A stretch of DNA of 64,000 nucleotides from Pseudo-nitzschia pungens (Eukaryota > Bacillariophyta > Bacillariophyceae > Bacillariales > Bacillariaceae). Shown one piece after another: positions 20,206-31,038 of the stretch. Positions within the stretch are counted from its first letter, which is position 1. Each line of letters begins with the position of its first letter. Location: NCBI GenBank assembly GCA_037355855.1, contig CM074759.1:1364001-1428000 (forward strand), given 5' to 3'. The translations under genes and the position numbers were made by a program. The notes below the pieces were generated by a model. That model saw nothing but the letters and a program-made list of their open reading frames with translations. It did no database searches and had not been told where the DNA came from.

Positions 20206-20981
20206 TCTTTTGATGAATCAATGGGTGTCTGCGGCGGGCCGAAACGAAGGTGTTGGAGACGAGACCACGAGTGGAAGCAAGCGAAGTAGTAGTAGTAGAT
20301 CTTCTTGTTACGAGTAAGGTTACCCACAAAGAGATATAGTAGCAGTAGAATGAGAGGAAATGACAATCGATTGAATCATCCGCGAATACCAAATAGTTGT
20401 CGATTTGAGGCTTGTTGTAACCCTTTGTTCTTTGGACATTCTCCGTGGGTAATAGTGTTCCACGATTCCGCACCAACCGCAATTGCATAAGGTTAAGTTA
20501 CCGTCCAAACTAGTACCAGTAATTACCGTATCGAATCAACCATCGTCGAGAGAAGATCACCGGAACTCAGTGATCCATCCGAGAAGAACGCTTTCCGTGA
20601 CCTCATTTTTCCATCAAGTACGGGTTCGGTGTCCCATCGGGACGAAAGGGAGAAAATCTTGTGTCGTCCAGATGACAAAATCAGCCATATTCATTCGGGG
20701 AATTTTGTTTTCAAGACGTCATTTTAGTTTTTACGATGAACAGATCGCAAAAAGGTATGTTCCTCTGCTTCTGTATTGCGACGTTTGTAATAGTGGAAAA
20801 ACAGTATCTGACAATCGATCGTAACATACGTATGTGAAGATATTAGGCTAACATTATTTGGATACATTCACGAGTAACTTACCCACACCGAATTAATCTC
20901 AATCAATCATCGTGGCCATGGGACGACTGACTCGTGACAAACTTGCAATCGCACCACGACTTCGTAAACCTTACGGTACGA
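20206..20981. other. intergenic, no gene seen
   Basis: Promoter side of the DUF3119 gene. There is a GTA-rich run at 20287-20300 and GTAAGGTTAC-type motifs; no coding sequence or RNA gene was recognised. Confidence 0.5.
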
Positions 20982-21535
20982 GGGTAATATCACACTTTTT
21001 TTGGGTAACCTCACACTTTTTCCTTACACTTTTCAACTACTTACAGAACTTTCCAACCATATGAACGTACCTACGTCAGAACGTTCTTCTCCTCATTCTT
21101 CTCCGTTCTTCTCCTTAATTAACATGCACCTCTACTACCTTAATTAACTCGCACCTACTGTACAAGTACTCTTTGTACCCCAAAAAATTCTTGCACCTTC
21201 ATGGTCTCCTTACAGCAATACATTCGCACCTCTGTCGATTCGCAGCACAATCACTCGCACCTCTATCGAGTTGCACTACAATCCCTCCCATGCACCTCTC
21301 TGTAAGTCTTAAAAGAGCAACACACCTCTATCGCGTCAATCTGCACCTCTATTGTGTCTCGCACCTCCATCGCTCGACCCGCACCTCTATCGCGTCGACC
21401 TGCTGCACCTCTATCGATCGCACCTCTATTTCGTCAATTTCTTTTTCTACTTAGCTCCTGGTACCAATTCTACACAAAATTTGAATTTTTTCATTGGCTC
21501 ATCCACCCGTCTGTCTGTTCCCCCATCCCCTGTAT

Positions 21536-21616
21536 ATTCTACAGGGAGAATAGTGGTAGCTCTGTTCCATGTTGCGGGCAAATGGAATAGAGCTACTATT
21601 ATTCTCCCTGTAGAAT
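21536..21616. repeat. 34-bp inverted repeat (hairpin)
   Basis: Arms 21536-21569 and 21583-21616 pair at 31 of 34 positions around a 13-base loop. The arm begins ATTCTACAGGGAGAATA. It could fold into a long stem as DNA or RNA. Confidence 0.8.
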
Positions 21617-21742
21617 TACACGTGCTATCTAATCCTGCCGTTGCTGAGGAACAATCAGCACCTCTATCTCAGCTTTTCTACGAGCAGTCCCTAGAGCTTG
21701 GATTTTTTTATTCTTTTTGTTTCCAAAGCACCCTTAAGAGTT

Positions 21743-22085
21743 TACTCCTGTCTGTTGGTCCCCCCTCTGGTCCGGTCCCCCCTTCTGGTCCAATTCCCCT
21801 CTGTCTGTCTGTCTCCCCTCCAGTCTGCTTCCACACTGTCTGTCTGTTCCCCCCCTCCGGTTCGCTTCCCCACTGTCTGTCTGTCCCCCCTCCGGTTCGC
21901 TTCCCCACTATCAGTCTGTCCCCCCTCCTGTCCACTTCCCCACTGTCTGTCGTTCCCCCCTTCCAGTCTGCTTTCCCACTGTCTGTCTGTCCCCCCTTCC
22001 TGTTCGCTTCCCCACTGTCTGTCTGTCCCCCCTCCTGTCCCCCCACTGTCTGCCTGTCCCCCCACTGTCTGCCTGTCCCCAATTG
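21743..22085. repeat. pyrimidine-rich minisatellite, ~35-bp unit
   Basis: Variable copies of a unit with CTGTCTGTCTGTCCCCCC followed by TCCGGTTCGCTTCCCCA repeat about every 35 bp. The plus strand is almost free of A. Open frames on both strands here are by-products of the repeat. Confidence 0.8.
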
Positions 22086-22149
22086 GTCCGCATTGGTTTT
22101 CTATTTTTATGATAACTAAATGTGGCGCCAAACCTTTTCCTTTGTGACC

Positions 22150-22209
22150 AAACCTTTATCCGTTGGCGCCAAACCTTTATCCGTTGGTGCCAAACCTTTA
22201 TCCGTTGTG
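22150..22209. repeat. 21-bp direct repeat, three copies
   Basis: AAACCTTTATCCGTTGGYGCC occurs three times in tandem, the last copy diverging at its end. A related partial copy lies just upstream. Confidence 0.8.
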
Positions 22210-22950
22210 GACCAACAAAGAGCATCCTGACAGAGGGAACAAATAGGTATAATACAAAAATAGAAGTCAACAATCCACCTGACTCTTGTAAAGAAATAAA
22301 GAAATGGCGGTAAGGTACTATGACATACCTCCGTTGGGTCCATGGGTCCATGGGTGCATGGATATCACTCGGCTCCATCCGTAAAACCACTGAATGTTGA
22401 CAATAAAGATGGGGAATAATCCTCCTCATAAATTGCCAGTTCATAATAATCAAAAAGCGACGTAATGTTGATTCGTGATGCCATGATGCAAATTGGTGCC
22501 TGAGTTCAGAATTGCTGGATTATACGCATCTCGATGGCTAGTGACAAGGACGATTCCAGGCAGGAAAGGGAGCACAGTGGCCCCTGAAGAAGATATCGGG
22601 AATAGTAACGGGGAGAAGAAGCTTGCCATCAATGCCGACACAAAAATTGCTACTACTGTCATTGGTAATGTGACGCAATTGCTGAGGTCAAAAACGTCAG
22701 AGAGTAGTACCGCTGTGAATGACTGAAGGAGCAAGTTCCATTTGGAACTGGAGTATTGCAAGACGCATAAAAGTGCAATTGGGAGAATAAAGAATGAGGA
22801 TGTTATTCCACGACATTCTGTGATGGAGAAGAAGAACTCCTTTCGTCATATTGATATTTTTCACCATCATACATTTTTTAGTTAAAGTAGGTAATGTAGT
22901 ATGTTAAAAAAAAAATGTAAATTTACCCGGAAAAAAGTGTGAGGGTACCC

Positions 22951-23255
22951 CATGTCCAAACCTTACTTCTGCGGATTGCAAAAAAATTGAAAAAAATACT
23001 CTATACTCTATTCAACCAATACCGGTGTAACTTACTTCGTACGAAGTAATACAATACCTCGAAGTACAAAGATATAAGATATAAACACTTACCGAGCTTT
23101 ACGGTAAGGCTTACTTCGTAACAGTACTTTGTTGTTCATTCTGTACAGTACAGTACGGTACGTACGTATTTGTTTCATTATTTTAAAAGTGAGTTCATTG
23201 CACCGTCGTCCCGGCAAACGGTTTGCGCCGCGGCAACCACCGTGAAACGCGGAGC
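22951..23255. other. upstream region of ATG10
   Basis: AT-rich with several ACGAAGTAA and GTACGTACG motifs at 23036-23165. The presumed ATG10 promoter; no other feature seen. Confidence 0.45.
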
Positions 23256-24149
23256 ATGAGCTTCTCGGCCGACGATTTTGATCGGAACGCGAAAGCTCTG
23301 GTTTCGGCCCTCGAATCGGTCGAAATGAACGACGACGGGGCGCTGCTGCGAGCATCCGAGAACGACGGCGACCCGTTTGCCCTGACGGATTGGCGGTTGT
23401 GTCGCGACGACAACGGATGGGATGCGGTGTCCTCCTACCTGACGCATCCTCCCGTGATTCTTTCCACGGGGGCGTCGCCGTGGACCGAGCGGAACGACGC
23501 CATCCATCCCGCAATCGCGCGAGCTTCGGACGGTGGCGATGGGAACAAAACCGACGACGATGATGACGACGATGATGACGACGATGATCTCGAAGACAAC
23601 CTCGAAGAGGAAGACATCATCGTCGATGACGAATGCTACGCAGACGAAACTATTCTGAAAGGAAACGCGAAAGATTGTGAAACGTTTCGGGTTGAGACAC
23701 AATGGACATTTACCGTTGTCTACAGCAGCACGTATCGAGCTCCCGTCCTCTACTTTCGCGTCCAGGACACGAACGGGAACCCAATCGGAAGGCGGGAACT
23801 CCTGCGATTGCTCCACCGCGCACACCAGCGGTCGACGTTCACGGCAAGCAACGACTTTCCCACGGACGCGTGGGAGTTTGTCTCCCAGGAAGAGAACCCG
23901 GTGACCGGGCTGCCATCCTTTTTTCTCCACCCCTGCCAATCGGCCCGGAGGTTGCAATCCCTCGCGCAAGCCGCGAGGAGCACGAGTGGTGCCGCTGCCG
24001 GACCGGAACCGACGCCAGCGGTGGACGCCGGGTTTGCGGAAAATTCCGTGCTCTGGTCCTGGATGTCAATGATTCTGCCCGCGGTCGGTCATTCCATTCC
24101 TCCCCTTTATTTTCGACGCATCCAAAACCGCATCGCCTGCTGCCCATAA
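23256..24149 (+). CDS. ATG10: ATG10, E2-like autophagy conjugating enzyme
   Basis: 297 residues from ATG 23256 (MSFSADDFDRNAKAL), the first in-frame ATG. The C-terminal half carries the Atg3/Atg10 fold signature: QWTFTVVYSSTYRAPVLYFR, then FVSQEENPVTGLPSFFLHPC and SVLWSWMSMILPAVGHSIPP. Cys227 in the HPC motif is the predicted catalytic residue. ATG10 takes activated ATG12 from ATG7 and transfers it to ATG5 in autophagosome formation. Residues about 100-125 are an Asp/Glu-rich insertion, making it longer than animal and plant forms. The stop lies only 29 bp from the stop of the convergent transporter gene, so the 3' UTRs should overlap. ATG16, which acts in the same pathway, lies at 56973-59082. 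Confidence 0.88.
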   Translation: MSFSADDFDRNAKALVSALESVEMNDDGALLRASENDGDPFALTDWRLCRDDNGWDAVSSYLTHPPVILSTGASPWTERNDAIHPAIARASDGGDGNKTDDDDDDDDDDDDLEDNLEEEDIIVDDECYADETILKGNAKDCETFRVETQWTFTVVYSSTYRAPVLYFRVQDTNGNPIGRRELLRLLHRAHQRSTFTASNDFPTDAWEFVSQEENPVTGLPSFFLHPCQSARRLQSLAQAARSTSGAAAGPEPTPAVDAGFAENSVLWSWMSMILPAVGHSIPPLYFRRIQNRIACCP

Positions 24150-24178
24150 AAACCACGTAAATTATTCGGCGACTTTTT

Positions 24179-25521
24179 TCACGGAGACACCGAAAGCAGC
24201 GTGGCGGTCTCGTTCACCGGTTCGAATTCGATTGCCTCCCTGGCGGAACCATCTCGAGTCTCTGCTGCAGTTCCCAGCGACACCCTTGTAGCGTGTCCAT
24301 ATCCGAGGACACCACCACACACAGTGATCAACGAAACAAATTTTGCCGTTGTGAAACACATTTCGGTTCCTCCGAGCTTGTTGCAATAGAAAAGATCGGT
24401 CACCACAAATACCAAAACAGCCTGCAACCCTTTCATCACTCCAGCACTGGTAGCACCATTAGGAAAATACAGCAGGGTGTGGTAATAGGTACAGGAGTGC
24501 ACCACGTTGGACAACCCAAAACTACCGAGAAGGACCAAAGCATACGAGAGACTGGTTCCAGCGTTATGCATGGGCACGGTGATATCACCGGAATGTGGTA
24601 TGGTGTAAAACAACTGCCAGAGGCAAAGCATTGCTCCAGCGACCGCTCCCTGGACCAAATTGTTCTGAACGGCTGTCAGCCTTGCTTCACCAACGGTCAT
24701 CAAGGCCTCACACATCACATAGGTCAATCCATGCATTGCCGATCCAACTAGAATGTACAGGCTTCCTCTGATAACGTTCTTCCCCATGCTTGATGAATCC
24801 ACTGCAGTGATGGTCAGGCCACCAAATACGATCAAAACATTCATCCATTGCCAAACGTTCATTTTTCGTCCCAGAAAGAGTCGCGAAAAGATTGCGGTCC
24901 ATATCGTTACTGCGGAATAAATGATGGAAAATATCGTTGGTCCGGCCAATGTTGCTCCCGTGTAGTTCAGTGTCGTGGATGCAACATCCCATGCAGCACA
25001 TCTGCCAGAAGATCGATTGCATGGTTTACGTGCAAGGCAGAAAATAAAAGACATGGGAGCATTGCACATTAGTTCAACAACAATGCATCCATGGCCGTGA
25101 ATTATGCATTGCGTGATTAATTTATTTGTTGCTACTCACCCAGATGCTTTAAAGATAGCGGATCGATGAGGCCATTTTTGTTCTGTTGGATCATTTACAA
25201 CGACAAATAGAAGATAAATCGTCGGTACTAGCGTATAGGGAACCATGTAAAGTTGGCACTTGGGATCCGCAAGCCCCTGAAAAGATTCGTGACAGTATCG
25301 AAGCAGACAGAATAAGAGACGAAACAAATAACATGTCCAGCGAAGAAAGAGGAATAACTACTTTTCCCTTGTATAGCATTAACGTCCAAAAATGATAACA
25401 GACTCACCGCTGCCTTGATTAGTGTGACGATTAGAGGTTGGCAGCATCCGGACAATATATAGAGTCCAGCGTTGGAAAATGTTCGGAGGGAGATTGGGCT
25501 TGATTCGTCTCTAGATACCAT
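24179..25521 (-). CDS. DMT-type (nucleotide-sugar-like) transporter, copy A
   Basis: Exons 25521-25408, 25276-25140 and 25001-24179 (357 residues), with GT-AG introns of 131 and 138 bp. About ten hydrophobic segments fit the drug/metabolite transporter superfamily, nucleotide-sugar/triose-phosphate-like branch: GLYILSGCCQPLIVTLIKAA, QLYMVPYTLVPTIYLLFVV, GPTIFSIIYSAVTIWTAIF and VFGGLTITAVDSSSMGK. The C-terminal tail has an acidic/LL sorting-like end (EFEPVNETATLLSVSP). Substrate unknown. The frame is open upstream of the chosen ATG (SSKRSTSRPGS) to a possible acceptor at about 25576, and that stretch is conserved in copy B, so a further 5' exon is possible. Neighbour B (27037-28396) has the same intron positions. 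Confidence 0.8.
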
Positions 25522-26970
25522 ACTGTGTCCATTCCTTATAGATCCGGGTCTGGATGTGCTCCGCTTCGATGACAATCTGCAGTCAAAATATAAATCAAAC
25601 GAAATGCAGGATTTCCAACTTGTGAGAAGAAACTTCTGGAAAAATAGTTCGGCCGAAGTAGCATCACTTGCTTTGTGTAGAACGTATCGACCATTCGGCT
25701 ACCAAACGGAACGAAAGTGCTAATCGAGAAAAATGATGTGAATTTCTTACGGCAGGTGAAGATGATCGGTTGCTTTCTGATGCTTTCTATGGTGCATCTT
25801 GCTTTTCGGCTACGGGGCCCAGAGCAGGGTGACTTGTACCACCTCTGCAGCAGAAAGTGTAGGGATTTATATCGATGATAGTAAGGTTACCGTACAGGTT
25901 CGTGTATCTAACGGAAATTCACACTCCGCGGTCGATATTTTACGTACGGTTTAGGGCATGTGATGTGACGCGCGATACTAGCACCAAGCTTGAGATGGGA
26001 AACAAGAGATCAGACCGTTTAACATTCACTTTTGTTCTCGTACAACGTCGTGTTAGAACTTGAATGGTTTATTTCTTGTGTGTCGTAGTTCTGAGATGTA
26101 CGACAGTACTTGTACATCTATCGTACGTACGAAAATGTGTGATCAGTTTCATCCACGTTACTTGAGTACCGGTAAGATCATGGCAAAGCATTTTTTCTAC
26201 CGGCACCGTAGTCTTAATAATTAATGTGTCCAATGATGTAGCGTCCATTTTTGTCGAATGAATGGTTTGTGTTTCAAAATTATTGCTCATCATAAGCCCA
26301 TTTCGAATCTCAGTCAGATCTTCGACATGATAGTAAACCTTAATCAGACTGCGCAGTTTCGCAGATCAGAATGCTTCCGATCAATAATGATTACGAAGTA
26401 AGGTTACTACTACCGGTAGTATTATTATTTTCATACCAATGGAATAAGTTCGTGACGCACAGTGCGAAGTAACCTTAAAACCAAAAATACTACACGTACT
26501 ACGAAGTATTATTTTTTTGTTTCATCGTTAACTGTGATTGCGCATCGACTACGGTATAACTACTCACGTAAGGTTACTCTTCCGTACTGGTGTGCTATGC
26601 TTCATCACAACGTTTCTTTTGCTACTAGTGCCGATGTTACGACGGTGTATATTTGAACGCTGAAGGTCTTTCCTCTTGCTTCTTCTTTTGTGGACACGTT
26701 AAACACACTAATGGGGACTCATTGCACTGCTGACGCCGTTTTTCGTAGTCTTTTGGGGAGATTGGTTGCGATCTTAATGGAGGCTCGCAGAGCGCCGAAA
26801 TATTGGAGGGAGATCGTAGTGGTCGATTAATACAGCAATCAACAGTTTCGACGGGAGAGGTGCCAGAGAAATTGTTATTGCTGTTGTTATTGGCGTAGCT
26901 AAGAGACCGAATAGTGGACTGATTAGCTTGATCGATTTTAGAAAGAACTGCAAGTGAGCGATACAACTGC
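25522..26970. other. spacer between transporter copies
   Basis: The first part (to about 26300) is the promoter region of copy A and has recognisable counterparts upstream of copy B, such as GATGCTTTCTATGGTGCATC versus the like at 28657, and TCTTAATAATTAATG at 26212 versus 29059. The remaining 0.7 kb is AT-rich with no supported gene. Confidence 0.55.
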
Positions 26971-27018
26971 CATTCCATTCCTCAAATTTATTTTCTACGC
27001 ATCCAAAACCGAATCGCA
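26971..27018 (+). pseudogene. relic of ATG10 3' end
   Basis: 48 bp match the last coding part of ATG10 (24090-24137) at 43 of 48 positions, for example CATTCCATTCCTC and ACGCATCCAAAACCG. It sits at the same place relative to transporter copy B as the real ATG10 end does to copy A. It was evidently carried along when the transporter was duplicated. Confidence 0.75.
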
Positions 27019-27036
27019 CGTTTCATATATACATTG

Positions 27037-28396
27037 TTAGGGAGAAACCGAAAGCAGATTCGCGGTTTCGTTCACCGGTTCAAACTCAATCGTCTCCTTG
27101 GAAGAATGATCTCGAGCCTCCGCTGCGGTCCCCAAAGATACTCTACTAGCATACCCATACCCCAGGACACCACCACACACAGTGATCAAAGAAGCCAATT
27201 TTGCTTCCGAAAAACACATCTCCGACCCTCCAATTTTGTTGCAATAGAAGAAATCAGAAGCAACAAACACCAAAACGGCCTGCAATCCTTTCATCACCCC
27301 AGCACTGGTGGCACCAAGAGGGAAATTGAGGAGGGTATGAAAATATGTATAGGAGTGCACCACGTTCGACAGTCCAAATGCGCCAAGAAGGAACAAAGCA
27401 TACCAAACACTCGTTCCAGCGCTTTGCATGGGCCCTGTAATATCACCAGAATGCGGTAGCGTGTAGACCAATTGCCACAGCAAAAATGATCCACCAGCAA
27501 CAGTTCCCTGGACGAAATTGTTCTGGACAGCCGTCAGTTTCTCGTCAACAATAGTCATGACAGCCTCGCAGATGACGTACGTCAATCCATGCATTGCGGA
27601 TCCAAGCATAATGTACAGGCTTCCTCTGATTACATTTTTTCCCATGTGGGACGAATCAACTGCAGTGATGGTCAAGCCGCCAAACACGATGAACACATTC
27701 ATCCACTGCCAGATATTCATCCTTCGTCCCAAAACTAGTTGCGAAAAGATTGCTGTCCATATTGTCACAGATGAATAAATGATGGCAAATATTGTGGGAC
27801 CGGACATTGTCGCGCCCGTATAATTCAGCGACTGCGATGCAATATCCCACAGAGCAGCTCTACGATCCATTGTATGGTTTGCGCAAGAGACAGCAGAGAG
27901 AGAAGTGTGATGAATCCATGAGGCGTTAGAAACAACGCATCATCACCATAAACAATGCACAATGCAATACGTTCATCCGCAGCTACTCACCCACATGCTT
28001 TGTAAATAGTGCGTCGATGAGGCCACTTTTGTTCTCGGGGATCGCTTAGAATGACAAAGAATAGATAGATCGCCGGTAACACGTAGTAGGGCACCATGTA
28101 AAGTTGGCAATCGTGATCAGCAAGACCCTAATAATTTCATACAAATATGAAAGAAGTTAGAATGAGGGGAGCAAACGAATAGTTTGACGAAAGAGAAAGT
28201 CAGATCTTCATGTCCAAATTTGTAAATTTTGAATCATTCATAATATTTTCGTTATCAAAGTCAAAACGAATGAGAGACTTACCGCTGCCTTGATTAGCGT
28301 CACGATTAGCGGTTGGCAGCATCCGGATAAAACATATAGTCCAGCGTTGGAAAATGTTCGAAGGGAGATTGGGTTTGGTTGTTCTCTAGAAGCCAT
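27037..28396 (-). CDS. DMT-type (nucleotide-sugar-like) transporter, copy B
   Basis: Exons 28396-28283, 28127-27991 and 27859-27037. Exon lengths (114, 137, 823) and intron phases are identical to copy A, giving 357 residues. It has the same membrane pattern: GLYVLSGCCQPLIVTLIKAA, GPTIFAIIYSSVTIWTAIF and VFGGLTITAVDSSHMGKN. By eye roughly three quarters or more of the residues agree with copy A, and the C-terminus EFEPVNETANLLSVSP is nearly the same. Both copies are intact, so both may work; substrate unknown. The start MASREQPNPISLRTF matches copy A's MVSRDESSPISLRTF; a conserved upstream stretch leaves a 5' exon possible. Confidence 0.8.
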
Positions 28397-29293
28397 CTTG
28401 TGTTCTTTTCTAGTAGATTCGGTTTTGGATGAACTGTGTTTCGACGACACTCTGCATTCGATAAAGGAAGAAGACGAAGTCGGGGAGTTACACCTTGTGA
28501 GAACGAAATTTGATAGTATGTCTGAGATATCACCGGCGTAACCTCACTGCGGCAGCATAACAGGTTATGACAAAACGTTCGTTCGGGTACCAGACGAAAC
28601 GACAGTATGAATGGAAAATGTTGTCTTTTTGTCTTACGGTAGGAGACGATCGTTCGCTTTGTAATGCTTTCTTTGGTGCATCCCTTTTGGATTGAAAGGA
28701 ATATTTTCGGTGCTGTGTGTCTACGGTATGGTGTCTCTTCCCTTCGATTTAAGGTTGTTTTCCACTTCCGGTGGTTGTTTGTTGATGTAATGTGTAATGT
28801 GATGCGGGACTTGACAAGAGTTGACAGGAGAAGACAAGTGAAACGGGAAAATGTGTTGAGAAAGATTTTAACAATGTCAGCCCCGTTTAGACTGTGAAAC
28901 GTCATTTCAAATTGAGTTTCCCATGGTTCCCACCGTGGGTGTTGTCATAAGTAAGCTATACTTACGTATGATCAGTTTCATTTTTAAAAATAAGTAAGTA
29001 CGACAGATCATCATTTTTTCTGATGGTGACATTACGTGTACGGTAATTACTCGTAGTCTTAATAATTAATGGATCCAATGATCTAAAGAGTTTTTCAACC
29101 GACTCAGCGGCAGGTGTTATTTTTCATCATAATCGAATAAGCCCCTTCATATTGCGATCATTTCCTTTCATTAATTCCATACCGTACCTACGTAAGGTTA
29201 CGTAAAGGAGAGCAAAAACTTCGCAAAGAAGAGTTTGAGAAGGTGACACTGAGAATCAGCTGCCGAAAGTCAACTTTCAAACCGACGAAGGGA
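28397..29293. other. upstream region of transporter copy B
   Basis: No independent gene is supported. It includes the duplicated promoter (28540-29150) and GTAAGGTTACG motifs at about 29195. Confidence 0.45.
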
Positions 29294-30043
29294 GTTCGTG
29301 ACAGGGGTCATAATATAAGAAGGGGTATGCCACGATCGCTAAAAATCGGTGATTCATATTCCATGTGTGGTCCAAAATAGAAAAATTTCCCTCAGTCAAT
29401 TTTTTTCTTCTCATAATTTACTGCATATCACTAGTAAAAGTGTACCTGATAAAGCAACTTACCAAGTACACTTCCAATCACTCTCCAACTTTTAAATTTG
29501 ATATGCAGTTCACGTATATAGTTGAGAGTCAAGTAGTAAGTACCTTTTTCAGTTTACATCCATCTGCTGTCTGATATTGCTGATTCAAACTACCAGTGAT
29601 CTGTGCCTTCCACCTGGAATATAAAATACAAAATCGGATCGTCCGTCCGTCATCCGTTTTATTTTTATTCAATTAAAAGCTTCCACTTGGAACCAAAATT
29701 TGGACCATCCATCCAAATAAATTACTTTATCTTCCATCCATCTAGAGTGAAAAGCAGTTACATATTCATAATCCCTGTAAAAAATTGGGCTAGATACAAT
29801 ATTCAAATATTGTTTTGTTACAATTTTTGATGGAGTTGTTATAGATTGAAGTGTAATAGTTTTTGTTAGTATTATGCAGTGAAAGTGGAAAAAAAAAATT
29901 GAGGTTGAGGGAAATTTTTCTAAATTGGACCACACATGGAATATGGAGTGCCATTTTTTTTTACTAGTATTTGTACGTCGAACACGGGCGACGGACAGAC
30001 GTCGTGGCATACCCCTTCTTATATTATGACCCCTGGTTCGTGA
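29294..30043. mobile_element. hAT-type MITE with CAGGG termini
   Basis: The element 29302-30035 (734 bp) begins CAGGGGTCATAATATAAGAA and ends with the complement. The terminal inverted repeats are perfect for 34 bp, and further inverted matches occur inside (ATTCCATGTGTGGTCCAA, GAAAAATTTCCCTCA). It is flanked by a perfect 8-bp duplication GTTCGTGA (29294-29301 and 30036-30043). The CAGGG terminus and 8-bp duplication are diagnostic of hAT. It has no coding capacity. Its termini differ from those of the 6940-9133 element, so it belongs to another hAT family. Confidence 0.85.
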
Positions 30044-30152
30044 CACATGAAACCATAGTCGAGACACTTGTTCCAAATGAACTGACTTGTTCAACAGTTT
30101 GCTTCACGCGATCGCATTCTATCGGGAGTCAGAGGGTTCGTTGCCGAATATA

Positions 30153-30638
30153 ATGGGCGTCGGACCTAGTAGTCTTGAGTCTGAGCACGGAAATGCCCAA
30201 AATAAGCAGGAAGAATACTCCGTCAGGTGCCATTGCGGGAAAGTCCGAGGGAGATTCAGAGCAAACAGGGAGCATGTCATAGCTTGGGATTGCAACTGCT
30301 CCGACTGTTCAATGCGTGGAAATGTTCACATAATTATTCCTCAGGAAGACTTTCGGGTAGATATGCCAGAAAACAAATCCTATCAAGTCGCAACGACAGA
30401 GTATCTTTGGGGAACAAAAACAGCCAAACGAAGGTTCTGTAGGACATGTGGAATTTTGCCATGGTACAGGCCTCGATCCAATCCAGATGGATATGCAATA
30501 ACTCTAAAATGCATAAACTGGGGCGATGACGAAGGAAAGAAACCTAGGATCGAAATCAAAACCTTTGATGGACAAAATTGGGAAGAACAGTTTGCGAATT
30601 CTGACATTTCCAAGCAATCAAAATGTGCAACCAATTAG
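30153..30638 (+). CDS. GFA / CENP-V domain zinc protein
   Basis: 161 residues from the first in-frame ATG (30153). Zinc ligands follow the glutathione-dependent formaldehyde-activating (GFA) fold: Cys26-His-Cys28, then Cys47, Cys49 and Cys52 (CNCSDC), and Cys96/Cys99 in FCRTCG. Conserved strings are EYSVRCHCGKVRGRF and YLWGTKTAKRRFCRTCGI. The family includes bacterial S-(hydroxymethyl)glutathione synthase-like proteins and eukaryotic CENP-V; most members have no proven activity, so a role in thiol adduct chemistry is only possible. The gene starts 110 bp after the hAT MITE, so the element lies in its promoter. It is convergent with exportin-7. Confidence 0.85.
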   Translation: MGVGPSSLESEHGNAQNKQEEYSVRCHCGKVRGRFRANREHVIAWDCNCSDCSMRGNVHIIIPQEDFRVDMPENKSYQVATTEYLWGTKTAKRRFCRTCGILPWYRPRSNPDGYAITLKCINWGDDEGKKPRIEIKTFDGQNWEEQFANSDISKQSKCATN

Positions 30639-31038
30639 AGAAGTTTTCGAATGAAACTGCCGTAATACTGATCGAAAAATAGAATGAAATCTTTATGTCT
30701 TCCTACGGAAAGTATTGGTGTGTTCTTGGATTAAATAAAAGTTGCATTGCTTAGTCCCAGTGAAGATGCACTCGTCAAGCTCAGGAAAATAGTAAAGAGT
30801 GATAGCGGCTTGCACTTGTATTTCACATATTAGTTTGTCGAATTGATTGGGGATTCCATCTGTAGCGAGACAATATGTTTCAAAGTAGCTTTAAAGAGGG
30901 CTCTTGACTCTCTCTGAATTGAGCCCCAGCGAAAGCATTGGTGGTAGTCAATAGTGGACTTGTCTTGTACTATACTACACAGTGAAATTTTCTTTGAGGA
31001 GACGATGCTATTGCAAGACTGTTCTTCGAACCTAGCAT
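30639..31038. other. convergent 3' spacer
   Basis: 400 bp between the stops of the GFA gene and exportin-7. No gene or structured element was recognised; the 3' UTRs of both should lie here. Confidence 0.5.

Larger units (their letters stand above)
20982..22950. mobile_element. possible TIR element rich in repeats
   Basis: The ends are imperfect inverted repeats: GGGTAATATCACACTTTTTT at the left, and at the right the complement of GGGTACCCTCACACTTTTTT; each is followed by GGGTAA. I see no clear target duplication, so identity as a transposon is uncertain. The interior holds recurring GCACCTCTATCG units (21170-21440), a long hairpin, a pyrimidine minisatellite and a 21-bp repeat. No transposase is visible. 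Confidence 0.35.
24090..29150. repeat. tandem segmental duplication (two ~2.2-kb units)
   Basis: Unit 1 is about 24090-26300, unit 2 about 26971-29150, in direct orientation and offset by roughly 2.85-2.88 kb. The shared parts are the ATG10 3' end, the whole transporter gene with introns, its promoter, and the distal TCTTAATAATTAATG region. The 0.7 kb between them has no counterpart that I can see. Confidence 0.75.

Noticed and set aside
22450..22761. Minus-strand frame with hydrophobic segments
   Set aside because: It begins without an ATG, matches no family, and lies in a repeat-rich block; a captured fragment is possible but unsupported.
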